Assembly (NCBI RefSeq): GCF_011090385.1
Contig: NZ_SEWW01000004.1
Coordinates: forward strand, 124,001-188,000
Reading direction: 5' to 3'
DNA length: 64,000 bases
Source of the DNA: Aquirufa beregesia
GTDB lineage: Bacteria; Bacteroidota; Bacteroidia; Cytophagales; Spirosomataceae
This document shows, piece after piece, positions 16,866 to 25,844 of this stretch. The translations under genes and the position numbers were made by a program. The first letter of the stretch is position 1. Every line of letters begins with the position of its first letter. The notes beneath the pieces were generated by a model. The model was not told where the DNA came from and did no database searches. It saw nothing but the letters and a program-made list of their open reading frames with translations.

Positions 16866-18524
16866 ATGAGAAAATGTGTACTTTGGCTCAACTTGTTTTT
16901 ACTAGTTTCTAACAGCTTCGCTCAATCTTCTAAAATCCAAAGGAAAGATGTGGAAGGCGCCGTCAAGATTTTTGATCTAAATTTTACAAGTACTGAAATA
17001 GACACGCTTTTGTCGGATGTGCAAGATAATCTAGCGATTTACCAAAAGCAGCATCAAGTTCATTTGCCTAATTCCGTTCCATTAAGTTTATGGCAAACCG
17101 TCCTGATTCCAGGGGTTAATGTCAATAAACAACAAAATCCTATTCATTGGACCCAAGCACATGGTACGGATTTGCCCAGTAAAAAATCATCACTTGCCTT
17201 TTATTCCATTCCTCAATTAGCCGAATTAATCAGGACTAAAAAGATCAGCTCTGTCCAATTGACGCATTTTTATATCGACCGTATCAAAAAATACGGAGAC
17301 ACTTTACAATGTCTCATTTCTTTGACAGAATCAATAGCATTAGAGCAAGCCAAGCAGGCCGACGACGAAATTGCCCATGGAAAATACCGAGGCATGTTGC
17401 ATGGTATACCTTATGGTCTTAAAGATCTTTTTGCCGTCAAAGGAACTAAAACCACCTGGGGTGCTGCACCCTATAAAGAACAAGTGATCGAGGAAGATGC
17501 TTTTGTCTATCAACAATTGCGACAAGCAGGAGCCGTATTAGTAGCCAAATTTACCTTGGGGGCCTTGGCCATGGGAGACTATTGGTATGGTGGAAGAACA
17601 AAAAATCCTTGGAACCTTAGTTTAGGTTCATCGGGCTCATCAGCTGGCTCAGCTTCTGCCACGGTGGCGGGCTTGGTTCCTTTTGCCATTGGTACTGAAA
17701 CGTGGGGAAGCATCGTTTCTCCTTCCACCACCTGCGGTGCTCTGGGGCTTCGTCCCACCTTTGGGAGGGTTAGTCGGACTGGTGCTATGGCACTAAGTTA
17801 TAGCCTAGATAAAATCGGACCCATTTGTCGGAATGCCGAAGATGCCGCCATCGTTTTTAATACCATTCGTGGAACGGATGGGCTTGATTTATCAGCCACG
17901 GAAGCGGCATTCAATTATACCAATCAGGTGGATGTCAAAAAGCTTAGGATAGCTTATGCCAAAAACTATTTTGATAAACTGAAAGATTCCACCGCCAATG
18001 AATGGCAGGTGCTTCGGGTACTTCAACAAGCTGGGGCTAAAATCATTCCTGTCGAATTTCCTGAAAAGCAATTTTATCCCTTTCAAATGATGGATATTAT
18101 TATTGGAGCGGAATGTGCTGCCCAATTTGATGAGTTAACCCGATTCAATGTAGATGATGAATTAACCATGCAAAGAAAGGGCGACTGGCCCAATCAATTT
18201 AGGACAGCGAGATTTATCCCTGCGGTGGAATACATCAACGCCCAACGTCATCGCTATTTATTGATGCAACAAGTCAATTATCTTTTCAAGGATTTTGATG
18301 TCATCATTAGTCCAAGTCTTTTTTCAGGGAACCAATTAGCCATTACTAACTTAACTGGCCATCCTGTGGTTTGTATACCCAATGGATTTGACAAAAAAAC
18401 GAATAAACCTACCAGCATCAGTTTTTTAGGGAATCTGTTCGACGAAGCCAGTATTTTAGCGTTGGCCAAATTATACCAAGATGCTACGCCTTGGGATGAA
18501 ATGCATCCTGACATGTTTAAATAA
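16866..18524 (+). CDS. Secreted amidase-signature-family hydrolase
   Basis: The 552-residue protein has a signal peptide (ending NSFAQ) and an extra N-terminal region of about 150 residues before the amidase-signature domain. The Ser-cisSer-Lys triad is complete: Lys186 in YGLKDLF, cis-Ser258 in GSSGSSAGS and nucleophile Ser282 in GTETWGSIVSPS. The block ALGLRPTFGRVSRTGAM follows as expected. Relatives include GatA and peptide or aryl amidases; export rules out a role in tRNA charging. The substrate is unknown. It is probably a single-gene unit with its own promoter. Confidence 0.87.
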   Translation: MRKCVLWLNLFLLVSNSFAQSSKIQRKDVEGAVKIFDLNFTSTEIDTLLSDVQDNLAIYQKQHQVHLPNSVPLSLWQTVLIPGVNVNKQQNPIHWTQAHGTDLPSKKSSLAFYSIPQLAELIRTKKISSVQLTHFYIDRIKKYGDTLQCLISLTESIALEQAKQADDEIAHGKYRGMLHGIPYGLKDLFAVKGTKTTWGAAPYKEQVIEEDAFVYQQLRQAGAVLVAKFTLGALAMGDYWYGGRTKNPWNLSLGSSGSSAGSASATVAGLVPFAIGTETWGSIVSPSTTCGALGLRPTFGRVSRTGAMALSYSLDKIGPICRNAEDAAIVFNTIRGTDGLDLSATEAAFNYTNQVDVKKLRIAYAKNYFDKLKDSTANEWQVLRVLQQAGAKIIPVEFPEKQFYPFQMMDIIIGAECAAQFDELTRFNVDDELTMQRKGDWPNQFRTARFIPAVEYINAQRHRYLLMQQVNYLFKDFDVIISPSLFSGNQLAITNLTGHPVVCIPNGFDKKTNKPTSISFLGNLFDEASILALAKLYQDATPWDEMHPDMFK

Positions 18525-18647
18525 AACCAGGCTGATGCCTCTCACATCATAGCCAATAAAATAAATCCCATTGTTTTCTAGTAATCAGGATAGATAAAAT
18601 AAGATTTTTTTAAGAAATACTTATATTAGCTTAATCTATTCTAAACT

Positions 18648-19463
18648 ATGATTACTTACACACAAAAAGAGGCGTATCATCGAGACGGTTACTTGATTAT
18701 GCCCAAACTTTTCTCTCAAGAAGAGATTGATTTACTTTATTCGGTGGCGACGGACCAGTCGGTGGTCAACCAAGCCTTTGATCTAAATGACCAATCAGGC
18801 AAAAAAACGAAATTAACCTTATGGTTTACCGCCGGCGATGATTCCTTTGGATTAATGTCGCGCAGTAAGCGACTCGTTGAAGGAGTTCAAACTCTATTAG
18901 GGGAAGGCGAAGTTTGTCATTTTCACTCCAAAGTCATGCAAAAAGAACCTCGTGTAGGAGGTTCTTGGGAATGGCATCAAGATTATGGCTATTGGTATAA
19001 AAATGGCTTTCTGTTTCCAGAAGCCATGATATCTGTCATGGTGGCTTTGACAGATGCTACCATTGAAAACGGTTGTTTACAAGTCCTGAAAGGAACCCAC
19101 AAAATGCAGCGATTCGAACATCTGTTTGCCGGAGAGCAACAAGGGGCTGATATGGATTTTGTGACAGAAGCTGAAAAGGTTTCGGAGCTGGTTTATTGTG
19201 AGCTGAAGGCGGGTGATGTGCTATTTTTTCATAGCAATATTTTACATCGTTCAGAGGCTAATTTATCTGAACATGCACGTTGGTCTGTGATTTCGGCTTA
19301 TAATCTTTCCTACAATATACCTTTTAGAGAGAAGCATACGTCCTGCATTGAGCCAGTCCAAATGGTAGATGATCAGGCCCTATTGGCCAGTGGTCAGCGG
19401 GTAGTGAATCAAGCGGATTTTTTAAGTAAAGACAAAGAAATAACCTTACAAGATTTAAAATAA
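18648..19463 (+). CDS. Phytanoyl-CoA dioxygenase (PhyH) family protein
   Basis: The 271-residue cytoplasmic enzyme begins with the typical YHRDGYLIMPKLFSQEEID. It carries the Fe(II) triad as H-x-D in WEWHQDYGYWY and the distal His in FFHSNILHRSEANLS, with the 2-oxoglutarate Arg in HARWSVISAYN. Bacterial PhyH proteins hydroxylate diverse small molecules, so the substrate is open. It is the first gene of a six-gene run whose members are spaced 1 to 6 bases apart or overlap. The dehydrogenase starts 1 base after its stop. Confidence 0.85.
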   Translation: MITYTQKEAYHRDGYLIMPKLFSQEEIDLLYSVATDQSVVNQAFDLNDQSGKKTKLTLWFTAGDDSFGLMSRSKRLVEGVQTLLGEGEVCHFHSKVMQKEPRVGGSWEWHQDYGYWYKNGFLFPEAMISVMVALTDATIENGCLQVLKGTHKMQRFEHLFAGEQQGADMDFVTEAEKVSELVYCELKAGDVLFFHSNILHRSEANLSEHARWSVISAYNLSYNIPFREKHTSCIEPVQMVDDQALLASGQRVVNQADFLSKDKEITLQDLK

Positions 19464-19464
19464 A

Positions 19465-20661
19465 ATGGCACAAGTTTGTATTCTAGGTGGTGGATTTATA
19501 GGACGATTTTATGCGGATTCATTAACAGGCCGAAGAGGCAAAGATCAAGTTAGTGTCGTCTATGCTCGAAAAGAAGAAACGGCCATTCGATTTGCCAAGG
19601 ATTATCAGGTAGCGCATTATACCACTAATATGGAGGAGGCTATAGCCCATTCGGCTACTGAGTTTGTTGTGATTGCTTTACCCAACTTCCTGCACGAAGA
19701 AGCCGTGATGCTATGTGTTAAACACAAAAAGGCGGTGCTCTGTACCAAGCCTCTTGGACGGACTGCAGAAGAAGCCTTACGAATGACTCAAGCTTGCGAG
19801 AATGCAGGCATATTTGCTGGATACTTAGAAGACCTTTGTTATACCCCTAAATTTTTGAAGTCTTTAAAATCGATTCAATCAGGAGCTTTAGGACGTATTT
19901 TATGGGCCAAATCCCGAGAAACACATCCTGGCCCACATGCGGATTGGTTCTGGGATATTCAAAAAGCGGGAGGAGGTGCCGTGTTAGATTTAGGTTGCCA
20001 TTGCATAGAAATAGCCCGCAATTTCATTGGAAAAGATGTTAGACCCGTGGAAGTAATGTGCTGGGCGGATACCCAAGTGAAACCCATTGATGCCGAAGAC
20101 CATGCCATTGGATTAGTGAAATATCAAAACGGAGCCATAGGGCAGTTTGAGGTCTCTTGGACCTTTCGTGGAGGCATGGATTTACGTGATGAGGTGATGG
20201 GAACCGAGGGAACCATTTGGATCAATTCATTTTTGAGAACAGGTTTTGAAATGTTTACCTCGGGTGCGGGTAAATCCTATGTGGCAGAAAAGGCAGAAAG
20301 CGATTCAGGTTGGCAGTTTCCTGTTGGAGATGAGGCGCACGAATTGGGATATACCAATATGTTTACTGATATGTTTGATGCCTATGAAAAAGGCGAAAAA
20401 CCCATGGAAACCTTCTATGATGGCTATGTAGTAAATGCCATCATTGATGCGGCTTATCGTTCTGCCAAAACGAAATTATGGGAACCTGTTCAGCTTCCCG
20501 AATGGCGAGGCCAAGAGGGCCTTATTAAACCTTCGGTGTACCAAGAGTTTGATGCCGATCATTGGTTTATTAAAGAAGAAATTCTACCCAATGGCGATAA
20601 GAAAGTGATCCTGAAAGTGAAAGCTAGTGGGGAAATTATCGAAAAAGAAACCTGGGTGTAA
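19465..20661 (+). CDS. Gfo/Idh/MocA-family oxidoreductase
   Basis: The 398-residue protein has an N-terminal Rossmann fold (VCILGGGFIGRFYADSL), the CTKPLGRTAEEA block with the conserved Lys-Pro near residue 95, and a C-terminal alpha/beta domain with GGGAVLDLGCHCIEIARNF, which contains the expected catalytic His region. Family members oxidise or reduce sugars, inositols and related compounds with NAD(P). No signal peptide is seen. It lies between the PhyH dioxygenase and the ribokinase. A role in modifying the sugar released by the secreted hydrolases downstream is plausible but inferred. Confidence 0.88.
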   Translation: MAQVCILGGGFIGRFYADSLTGRRGKDQVSVVYARKEETAIRFAKDYQVAHYTTNMEEAIAHSATEFVVIALPNFLHEEAVMLCVKHKKAVLCTKPLGRTAEEALRMTQACENAGIFAGYLEDLCYTPKFLKSLKSIQSGALGRILWAKSRETHPGPHADWFWDIQKAGGGAVLDLGCHCIEIARNFIGKDVRPVEVMCWADTQVKPIDAEDHAIGLVKYQNGAIGQFEVSWTFRGGMDLRDEVMGTEGTIWINSFLRTGFEMFTSGAGKSYVAEKAESDSGWQFPVGDEAHELGYTNMFTDMFDAYEKGEKPMETFYDGYVVNAIIDAAYRSAKTKLWEPVQLPEWRGQEGLIKPSVYQEFDADHWFIKEEILPNGDKKVILKVKASGEIIEKETWV

Positions 20662-20663
20662 TC

Positions 20664-21560
20664 ATGGCAAAAATCATCGTCATAGGCAGTTCCAATACCG
20701 ACATGGTCATCCAGTCTGACAGGCTCCCTGCGCCTGGAGAAACTGTTTTAGGAGGGATATTTTTTATGAATCCTGGAGGGAAAGGGGCCAATCAAGCAGT
20801 GGCCGCTGCTCGATTGGGAGGAGAGACCTATTTCATTACCAAAGTAGGGAAAGATGTTTTTGGAGAAAGTGCCCTCAAGCAATTTACTCTAGAGGGAATA
20901 CACAGCCAATTCATTTGCCAAGATGAGAAACAACCATCGGGTGTAGCCTTAATCAATGTGGACGCTCATGGGGAAAATTGTATAACGGTGGCTTCAGGGG
21001 CAAATGCCCGACTCATGCCTTCCGATATAGAAGCAGCCAATTCGCTCTTTCAAAATGGCAATTGGCTTTTGTTACAGCTTGAAATCCCATTAGAAACCGT
21101 TATTTATTCGATTGAAAAAGCTCATCATGCTGGCTTATCTGTGGTATTAAATCCAGCACCAGCCTGTGCTTTACCTGAGACTTTGTATGCCCATATTGAT
21201 ATCATCAGTCCCAATGAAACAGAAACGGAATTTTTGACAGGAATCCGACCAGTGGATGAAGCTAGCTTATCGTTGGCCTGCGACTATTTTCTTTCCCGTG
21301 GGGTGAAACGCGTAGTGATTACCCGTGGAGCTAAAGGAGCTTATTGGAAAACACAAGGAGCTTTTGGCCATGTCCCTGCTCAGCATGTAGTTGCCGTGGA
21401 TAGCACCGCTGCAGGAGATTGTTTCAACGGGGCCTTAGTCGTAGCCCTTTCTGAAGGAATGGCTTTTGATCAAGCTATTGCTTTTGCTTGTAAGGCCGCT
21501 GCTTTATCTGTAACCCAATTGGGGGCGCAAGCCTCCATGCCAACCCGTGAACAACTATGA
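20664..21560 (+). CDS. rbsK: Ribokinase (PfkB family)
   Basis: The 298-residue protein matches ribokinase throughout. IVIGSSNTDMVIQSDRLPAPGET and GGKGANQAVAAARLGG form the sugar site at the N-terminus, SPNETETEFLTG is the middle block, and DSTAAGDCFNGAL carries the catalytic Asp. It phosphorylates D-ribose (or a close pentose) to ribose-5-phosphate with ATP. The last bases overlap the ATG of the nucleoside hydrolase gene (ATGA), which implies coupled translation. Ribose specificity is favoured by the presence of two N-riboside hydrolases next to it. Confidence 0.85.
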   Translation: MAKIIVIGSSNTDMVIQSDRLPAPGETVLGGIFFMNPGGKGANQAVAAARLGGETYFITKVGKDVFGESALKQFTLEGIHSQFICQDEKQPSGVALINVDAHGENCITVASGANARLMPSDIEAANSLFQNGNWLLLQLEIPLETVIYSIEKAHHAGLSVVLNPAPACALPETLYAHIDIISPNETETEFLTGIRPVDEASLSLACDYFLSRGVKRVVITRGAKGAYWKTQGAFGHVPAQHVVAVDSTAAGDCFNGALVVALSEGMAFDQAIAFACKAAALSVTQLGAQASMPTREQL

Positions 21561-22504
21561 AAAAATTACTATTTCTCTTCTTATTTCTCCCCTTTTTTCT
21601 GACGGCCCAAAGTAAGAAACAAAAGGTTATTTTTGATTGCGATTTGGGAGATGATATCGATGATGCCTATGCGTTGGCTTATTTATTGACCCAACAAGAT
21701 AAGCTGGAGATTTTGGGGATCACTACCTGTTATGGGAGAACAGACGATAGAGCCCGCTTGGCCTTAAAGATGTTGCATGAAACGGGTCAAGGCCATATTC
21801 CTGTTTTTATGGGGAGAAATACCTCACATGTAGACAAAAGAGCGAATTGGTATGCTGACCAATTTTCTTGGGCCAAAGGTTTTGATAAACTTCAAGCTCA
21901 AACAAAACCTGCTGCCGAATTCATCATGGAGCAAATCAAAAAATACCCGAATGAGGTGGTCATATTTTCTGTGGGGCCTGTCACCAATTTCTCAGACATT
22001 ATCGAGAAAGACCCACAGATATTAAAAAAAGCGAAACATATTTATGCCATGTTTGGCTCTTTTGACGTAGGGTATAATCAAAAGAAACCCATCAATGCAG
22101 AATGGAATGTTAAAGTGGATGTTCCTGCCTCCCAGAAATTTGTACAATCAGGTGCTAAAATCACTTATGCTGGTACCGATGTGACCTTGCAGGTGAAACT
22201 TTCCGCTGAAAACCGTCGGATTTTGAAGGAGAAAAACACTCCCCTGACAAATGGCCTAACGGATCTTTATAAACTTTGGGGGCAAGAAACACCCACCCTG
22301 TTTGATCCGGTGGCCATTGCCATGTTATTACATCCTGATTTCTTTCAGACAGAAAAGCGGCATATATCGGTAGACCAACAAGGATTTACTCGAAGCTCTG
22401 ACGGGAAGCCTAATGCCATTATTGGGATAAAAATTAAAGAAGCGAAAGTTCTTGAGATTTTGATGGACCATTATATGAATCAAAAATTTGCTTTAAAACC
22501 CTAA
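21557..22504 (+). CDS. Secreted nucleoside hydrolase (IunH/RihA-type)
   Basis: The 315-residue protein has a signal peptide (MKKLLFLFLFLPFFLTAQ). After it comes the calcium-binding signature FDCDLGDDIDDAYAL, equivalent to the DTDPGIDDAxAL motif of inosine-uridine hydrolases. It also has ITTCYGRTDDRA, VVIFSVGPVTNFSDII and FDPVAIAM, which places the distal Asp in the expected position. These enzymes cleave the N-glycosidic bond of ribonucleosides to base and ribose. Export to the periplasm is unlike E. coli Rih enzymes and implies that ribose is released outside the cytoplasm. Confidence 0.87.
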   Translation: MKKLLFLFLFLPFFLTAQSKKQKVIFDCDLGDDIDDAYALAYLLTQQDKLEILGITTCYGRTDDRARLALKMLHETGQGHIPVFMGRNTSHVDKRANWYADQFSWAKGFDKLQAQTKPAAEFIMEQIKKYPNEVVIFSVGPVTNFSDIIEKDPQILKKAKHIYAMFGSFDVGYNQKKPINAEWNVKVDVPASQKFVQSGAKITYAGTDVTLQVKLSAENRRILKEKNTPLTNGLTDLYKLWGQETPTLFDPVAIAMLLHPDFFQTEKRHISVDQQGFTRSSDGKPNAIIGIKIKEAKVLEILMDHYMNQKFALKP

Positions 22505-22508
22505 AACA

Positions 22509-24065
22509 ATGAAAAAATTCTACTTGGCATTACTTTTTTTGCCCTTCTTAGCATGGTCACAGTCTAAGTCGATTGTCCTTTCTAAACAGACTCTACAAGA
22601 TAAAATCAAAGGAGGATGGGCTGGGCAAACCATAGGTGTGACTTTTGGCGGACCTATGGAATTCCGTTACAATGGAACCATGATTGATGCCTACCAACCC
22701 GTTCCTTGGTATGATGGCTATTTGAAAAAAACCATGTTGGAAAATGCCGGACTTTACGATGATTTGTACATGGATTTGACTTTTGTGGAGGTATTTGAAA
22801 GAGAGGGTTTAGATGCGCCTATTGCTTCACATGCCAAAGCCTATGCCGAGGCAGGATATGCCCTTTGGCATGCCAACCAAGCAGGTAGGTATAATATTTT
22901 GCATGGAATTGGAGCGCCAGCTTCAGGGCATTGGAAAAATAACCCACATGCGGATTGCATCGACTACCAAATTGAATGCGATTTTGCCGGATTGATGTCG
23001 CCTGGGATGCCCAATGTAGCTTCCAAGATTTCTAATAAAATTGGCCATATCATGAATTATGGAGATGGCTATTATGGCGGGGTGTTTTTAGGGGCCTGCT
23101 ATACCTTGGCCTTTGTTTCTAAGGATATTCCTCACATCATTCAAGAGGCATTGAAGACCATCCCTAAGCAAAGTGCTTACTACCAATGTATCTCGGATGT
23201 GGTACGTTGGCATAAGCAATACCCCAACGATTGGACAAAAACTTGGCTAGAAGTGCAGAAGAAATGGGCTCAGGATATTGGTTGCCCAGATGGTGTTTTT
23301 GCTCCTTTTAATATTGATGCGACTGTGAACTCCGCTTATGTGGTCATTGGCTTACTGTATGGCCAAGGAGATTTCACTAAAACCATGGAAATTACCACCC
23401 GATGTGGCCAAGATGCCGACTGTAATCCTTCTTCTGCTGGAGGAATTCTGGGAACCATGTTAGGCTATGATAAAATTCCTAGCTACTGGAAACAGGGTTT
23501 AAAGGAAGCAGAGGGTATCGATTTCAAATATACGAGCACGTCATTGTCAGATGTCTATAGCATAGGGCTCAAGCATGCCTTGCAAAACATTGAGAGAAAT
23601 GGAGGTAAAATCGTTGGAGACAATGTACATATCCCCGTGGAAGCACCTAAAGCCGTGGCCTTTGAAAAGAGTTTTGATGGGGTGTATCCAATTCAGAAAA
23701 TTGGGGTAGGAAAGACATTGAAAGATGAATACCAATTTGAGTTTACGGGAAAAGGGTTTGTACTCAGAGGTGAGACGGCCAAATGGGCATCTACATCGAA
23801 TCACAATTTTGACATGGAAGTATATGTGGATGGTAAATTGATGGAAAAAGCTCAATTACCAACGGCCTTTACGACTCGTCGACATGAATTGACCTGGAAT
23901 TATGATTTGGCACCAGGTAAGCACCAAGTCCGCTTGAAACTATTGAATCCCGTAGAAGGTCAGGAAGTGCGCATGATGGATGTGATTGTGTATGATGCTC
24001 CGGGGAAAAAATCCACCAACGCACAGTTTTACCGATTGGGAAATTTAAAGTCCACCTCTAAATAG
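22509..24065 (+). CDS. Secreted ADP-ribosylglycohydrolase-family protein with C-terminal beta domain
   Basis: The 518-residue product has a signal peptide (ending LAWSQ). Residues about 28-380 show the all-helical DraG/ARH fold: LQDKIKGGWAGQTIGVTFGG at the start, YDDLYMDLTFVEVFE with metal-binding acidic residues, GDGYYGGVFLGACYTLAF, and CGQDADCNPSSAGGILGTMLG with the D-x-D of the di-magnesium site. The last 110 residues look like a carbohydrate-binding or jelly-roll domain (FEFTGKGFVLRG ... FDMEVYVDGKLM ... GKHQVRLKLL). ARH-fold enzymes hydrolyse N- or O-glycosidic bonds of ADP-ribose. In exported bacterial versions the true substrate is unknown. Confidence 0.83.
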   Translation: MKKFYLALLFLPFLAWSQSKSIVLSKQTLQDKIKGGWAGQTIGVTFGGPMEFRYNGTMIDAYQPVPWYDGYLKKTMLENAGLYDDLYMDLTFVEVFEREGLDAPIASHAKAYAEAGYALWHANQAGRYNILHGIGAPASGHWKNNPHADCIDYQIECDFAGLMSPGMPNVASKISNKIGHIMNYGDGYYGGVFLGACYTLAFVSKDIPHIIQEALKTIPKQSAYYQCISDVVRWHKQYPNDWTKTWLEVQKKWAQDIGCPDGVFAPFNIDATVNSAYVVIGLLYGQGDFTKTMEITTRCGQDADCNPSSAGGILGTMLGYDKIPSYWKQGLKEAEGIDFKYTSTSLSDVYSIGLKHALQNIERNGGKIVGDNVHIPVEAPKAVAFEKSFDGVYPIQKIGVGKTLKDEYQFEFTGKGFVLRGETAKWASTSNHNFDMEVYVDGKLMEKAQLPTAFTTRRHELTWNYDLAPGKHQVRLKLLNPVEGQEVRMMDVIVYDAPGKKSTNAQFYRLGNLKSTSK

Positions 24066-24071
24066 GATGTT

Positions 24072-25070
24072 ATGTTTATCATCGAAAATTATTTAACAGC
24101 TGTTTTGCTATGCATCGTAACGATGTTATGTTGGGGCTCATGGGCAAACACTCAAAAATTGACCAGTAGTTATTGGCGATTTGAATTATTCTATTGGGAT
24201 TATGCTTTAGGGATATTGATTTCTTCCATCTTGTTTGCCTTGACTCTAGGCAGTGTGGGTGAAGAAGGCCGCAGTTTTATTCCTGATTTGAACCAAGCTA
24301 CACAAGAGAATTTATTTTCAGCTTTTCTAGGTGGGGTGATTTTTAATGGGGCCAATATTTTATTGGTGGCGGCTATTTCCATTGCAGGGATGTCGGTGGC
24401 CTTTCCTGTGGGTATTGGAATAGCTTTGGTATTGGGCGTATTGGTGAATTATCTAGCTGCTCCACAAGGGAGTCCAATCTTGATTTTTGGAGGGGTGGCT
24501 TTGATTTCTTTGGCCATCCTGTTAAATGCTCGAGCGTATAAACAATTGAATGAAGGGGGCTCCGAAAAACTATCCAGCAAAGGTTTATTCTTATCCGTCA
24601 TCAGTGGGTGTTTGATGGGCTTATTTTATAAGTATGTGGCGGCTTCTATGGCGACTAATTTTGTGGACCCTGAAGTAGGTAAATTAAGTCCGTACACGGC
24701 CTTGGTATTATTTGCCGTGGGAGTGTTGCTGAGTTCATTTTTGTTCAATACTTGGCAAATGAAAAAACCATTTTCGGGAAATGCGGTATCATTTGGAGAC
24801 TATTTTCAAGGGGCCTTTCAAGACCATGTCATGGGCATTTTAGGAGGAGGCATTTGGTTCATTGGAATGGCCTTGAGTATTTTGGCTTCTGAAAAAGCAG
24901 GCCCAGCGGTTTCTTATGGTTTGGGCCAAGGAGCCACTGTGGTAGCGGCTATTTGGGGAATATTTATTTGGAAGGAATTTGCTAAGGCCAAAAGCTCCAC
25001 AAAAAACATGCTCAATTGGATGTTGCTCTTGTATGTGGTCGGATTAGCTTTATTGATTGGGGCGAAGTAG
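24072..25070 (+). CDS. GRP/ureide-permease-type sugar or nucleoside-derivative transporter
   Basis: The 332-residue protein has about ten membrane segments and the start CWGSWANTQKL typical of the glucose/ribose porter and ureide permease families of the drug/metabolite transporter superfamily. Later motifs GGVIFNGANILLVAAISIAGMSVAFPVGIGIALVLG and GPAVSYGLGQGATVVAAIWGIFIWKEF are also characteristic. It ends the six-gene cluster and starts 6 bases after the hydrolase. Import of ribose or a riboside released by the two secreted hydrolases is the simplest role. The 3' end has a decayed relative 600 bases downstream. Confidence 0.8.
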   Translation: MFIIENYLTAVLLCIVTMLCWGSWANTQKLTSSYWRFELFYWDYALGILISSILFALTLGSVGEEGRSFIPDLNQATQENLFSAFLGGVIFNGANILLVAAISIAGMSVAFPVGIGIALVLGVLVNYLAAPQGSPILIFGGVALISLAILLNARAYKQLNEGGSEKLSSKGLFLSVISGCLMGLFYKYVAASMATNFVDPEVGKLSPYTALVLFAVGVLLSSFLFNTWQMKKPFSGNAVSFGDYFQGAFQDHVMGILGGGIWFIGMALSILASEKAGPAVSYGLGQGATVVAAIWGIFIWKEFAKAKSSTKNMLNWMLLLYVVGLALLIGAK

Positions 25071-25160
25071 GGGGCGGAAATATTGATTTGATTTTAAGGA
25101 ATTGTATGCAATTTAACCTATTCATTCATCGTATTACAACATACACGTTATTACAACATT

Positions 25161-25613
25161 ATGAAGAATCTAGGTTTACTTATATGTGTATGTGTAGGGA
25201 TTTTGTCTTGTAAGAATTCCACACCAGATCCTATCAATGAATCAAATTTCAAAATCAAAGCAGGCTATATCTGCGGCTGGGGCGCTGGAATAGACACCTT
25301 AGAAATCTCGAATCAGACCGTCCGTTATGTGTATTATGTCCCTCGGAATTCATTGAAACCCGAAATAACGAAGTCGAGGAAATTATCCGACCAAGAATGG
25401 GCAGAAATCAAGAATGTGGTCAATTGGTCTCAGTTTAATTTACTGAAATATAAAACCTGTAATGTCTGCTTTGATGGCTGCGATGAGTGGATTGTCATAC
25501 AAAATGGGGATTTATCGCACCAAATTACCTTTACCCGTGGTCTAAAAATAGATACCATAAGCCCATTACAAAGTAAACTTGCCCAATTAAAGAGTGAGTT
25601 TACGAACTTATAG
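25161..25613 (+). CDS. Small lipoprotein, unknown
   Basis: The 150-residue protein has a lipoprotein signal peptide (GILSC, Cys17). The mature part contains a Cys-rich segment, CNVCFDGCDEW (about residues 108-118), and an earlier YICGWGAG. Four mature cysteines could form disulfides in the periplasm. I recognise no family. It sits between an intact permease gene and a degenerate fragment resembling that permease's 3' end, so the local order may reflect a rearrangement. Confidence 0.6.
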   Translation: MKNLGLLICVCVGILSCKNSTPDPINESNFKIKAGYICGWGAGIDTLEISNQTVRYVYYVPRNSLKPEITKSRKLSDQEWAEIKNVVNWSQFNLLKYKTCNVCFDGCDEWIVIQNGDLSHQITFTRGLKIDTISPLQSKLAQLKSEFTNL

Positions 25614-25671
25614 GGGCTTTGGTGGGATTTAATCTAAAATGGATTCGCTCAAGAGATTCATTTGCCAGAAT

Positions 25672-25737
25672 CATGCTCAACTGGATGTTGGTTTTTATGT
25701 GCTTGGACTAGTCTTGCTGGTTGGGAGAAGCAAGATA
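25672..25737 (+). pseudogene. Decayed 3' fragment of a permease related to the gene at 24072
   Basis: From 25672 the bases align with the 3' end of the permease gene (about 25009-25069): both begin with the codons for MLNWML and continue with GLALLIG-like codons. In the fragment the second part reads GLVLLVG, but one base is missing in the middle, which puts a TAG in the first frame. Most differences are synonymous or conservative, so the fragment derives from a diverged permease copy rather than a fresh duplication. No upstream part of the gene remains. Confidence 0.55.
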
Positions 25738-25844
25738 GTTTTTGGTAATATTTAAAGATTTTCTTTTTTTATTTAGGGTTTTTCTCTTGCAGTACGACTT
25801 TACTGTAATTGACTTATTAAATCTTATTCTTTGTGAATTACAGG

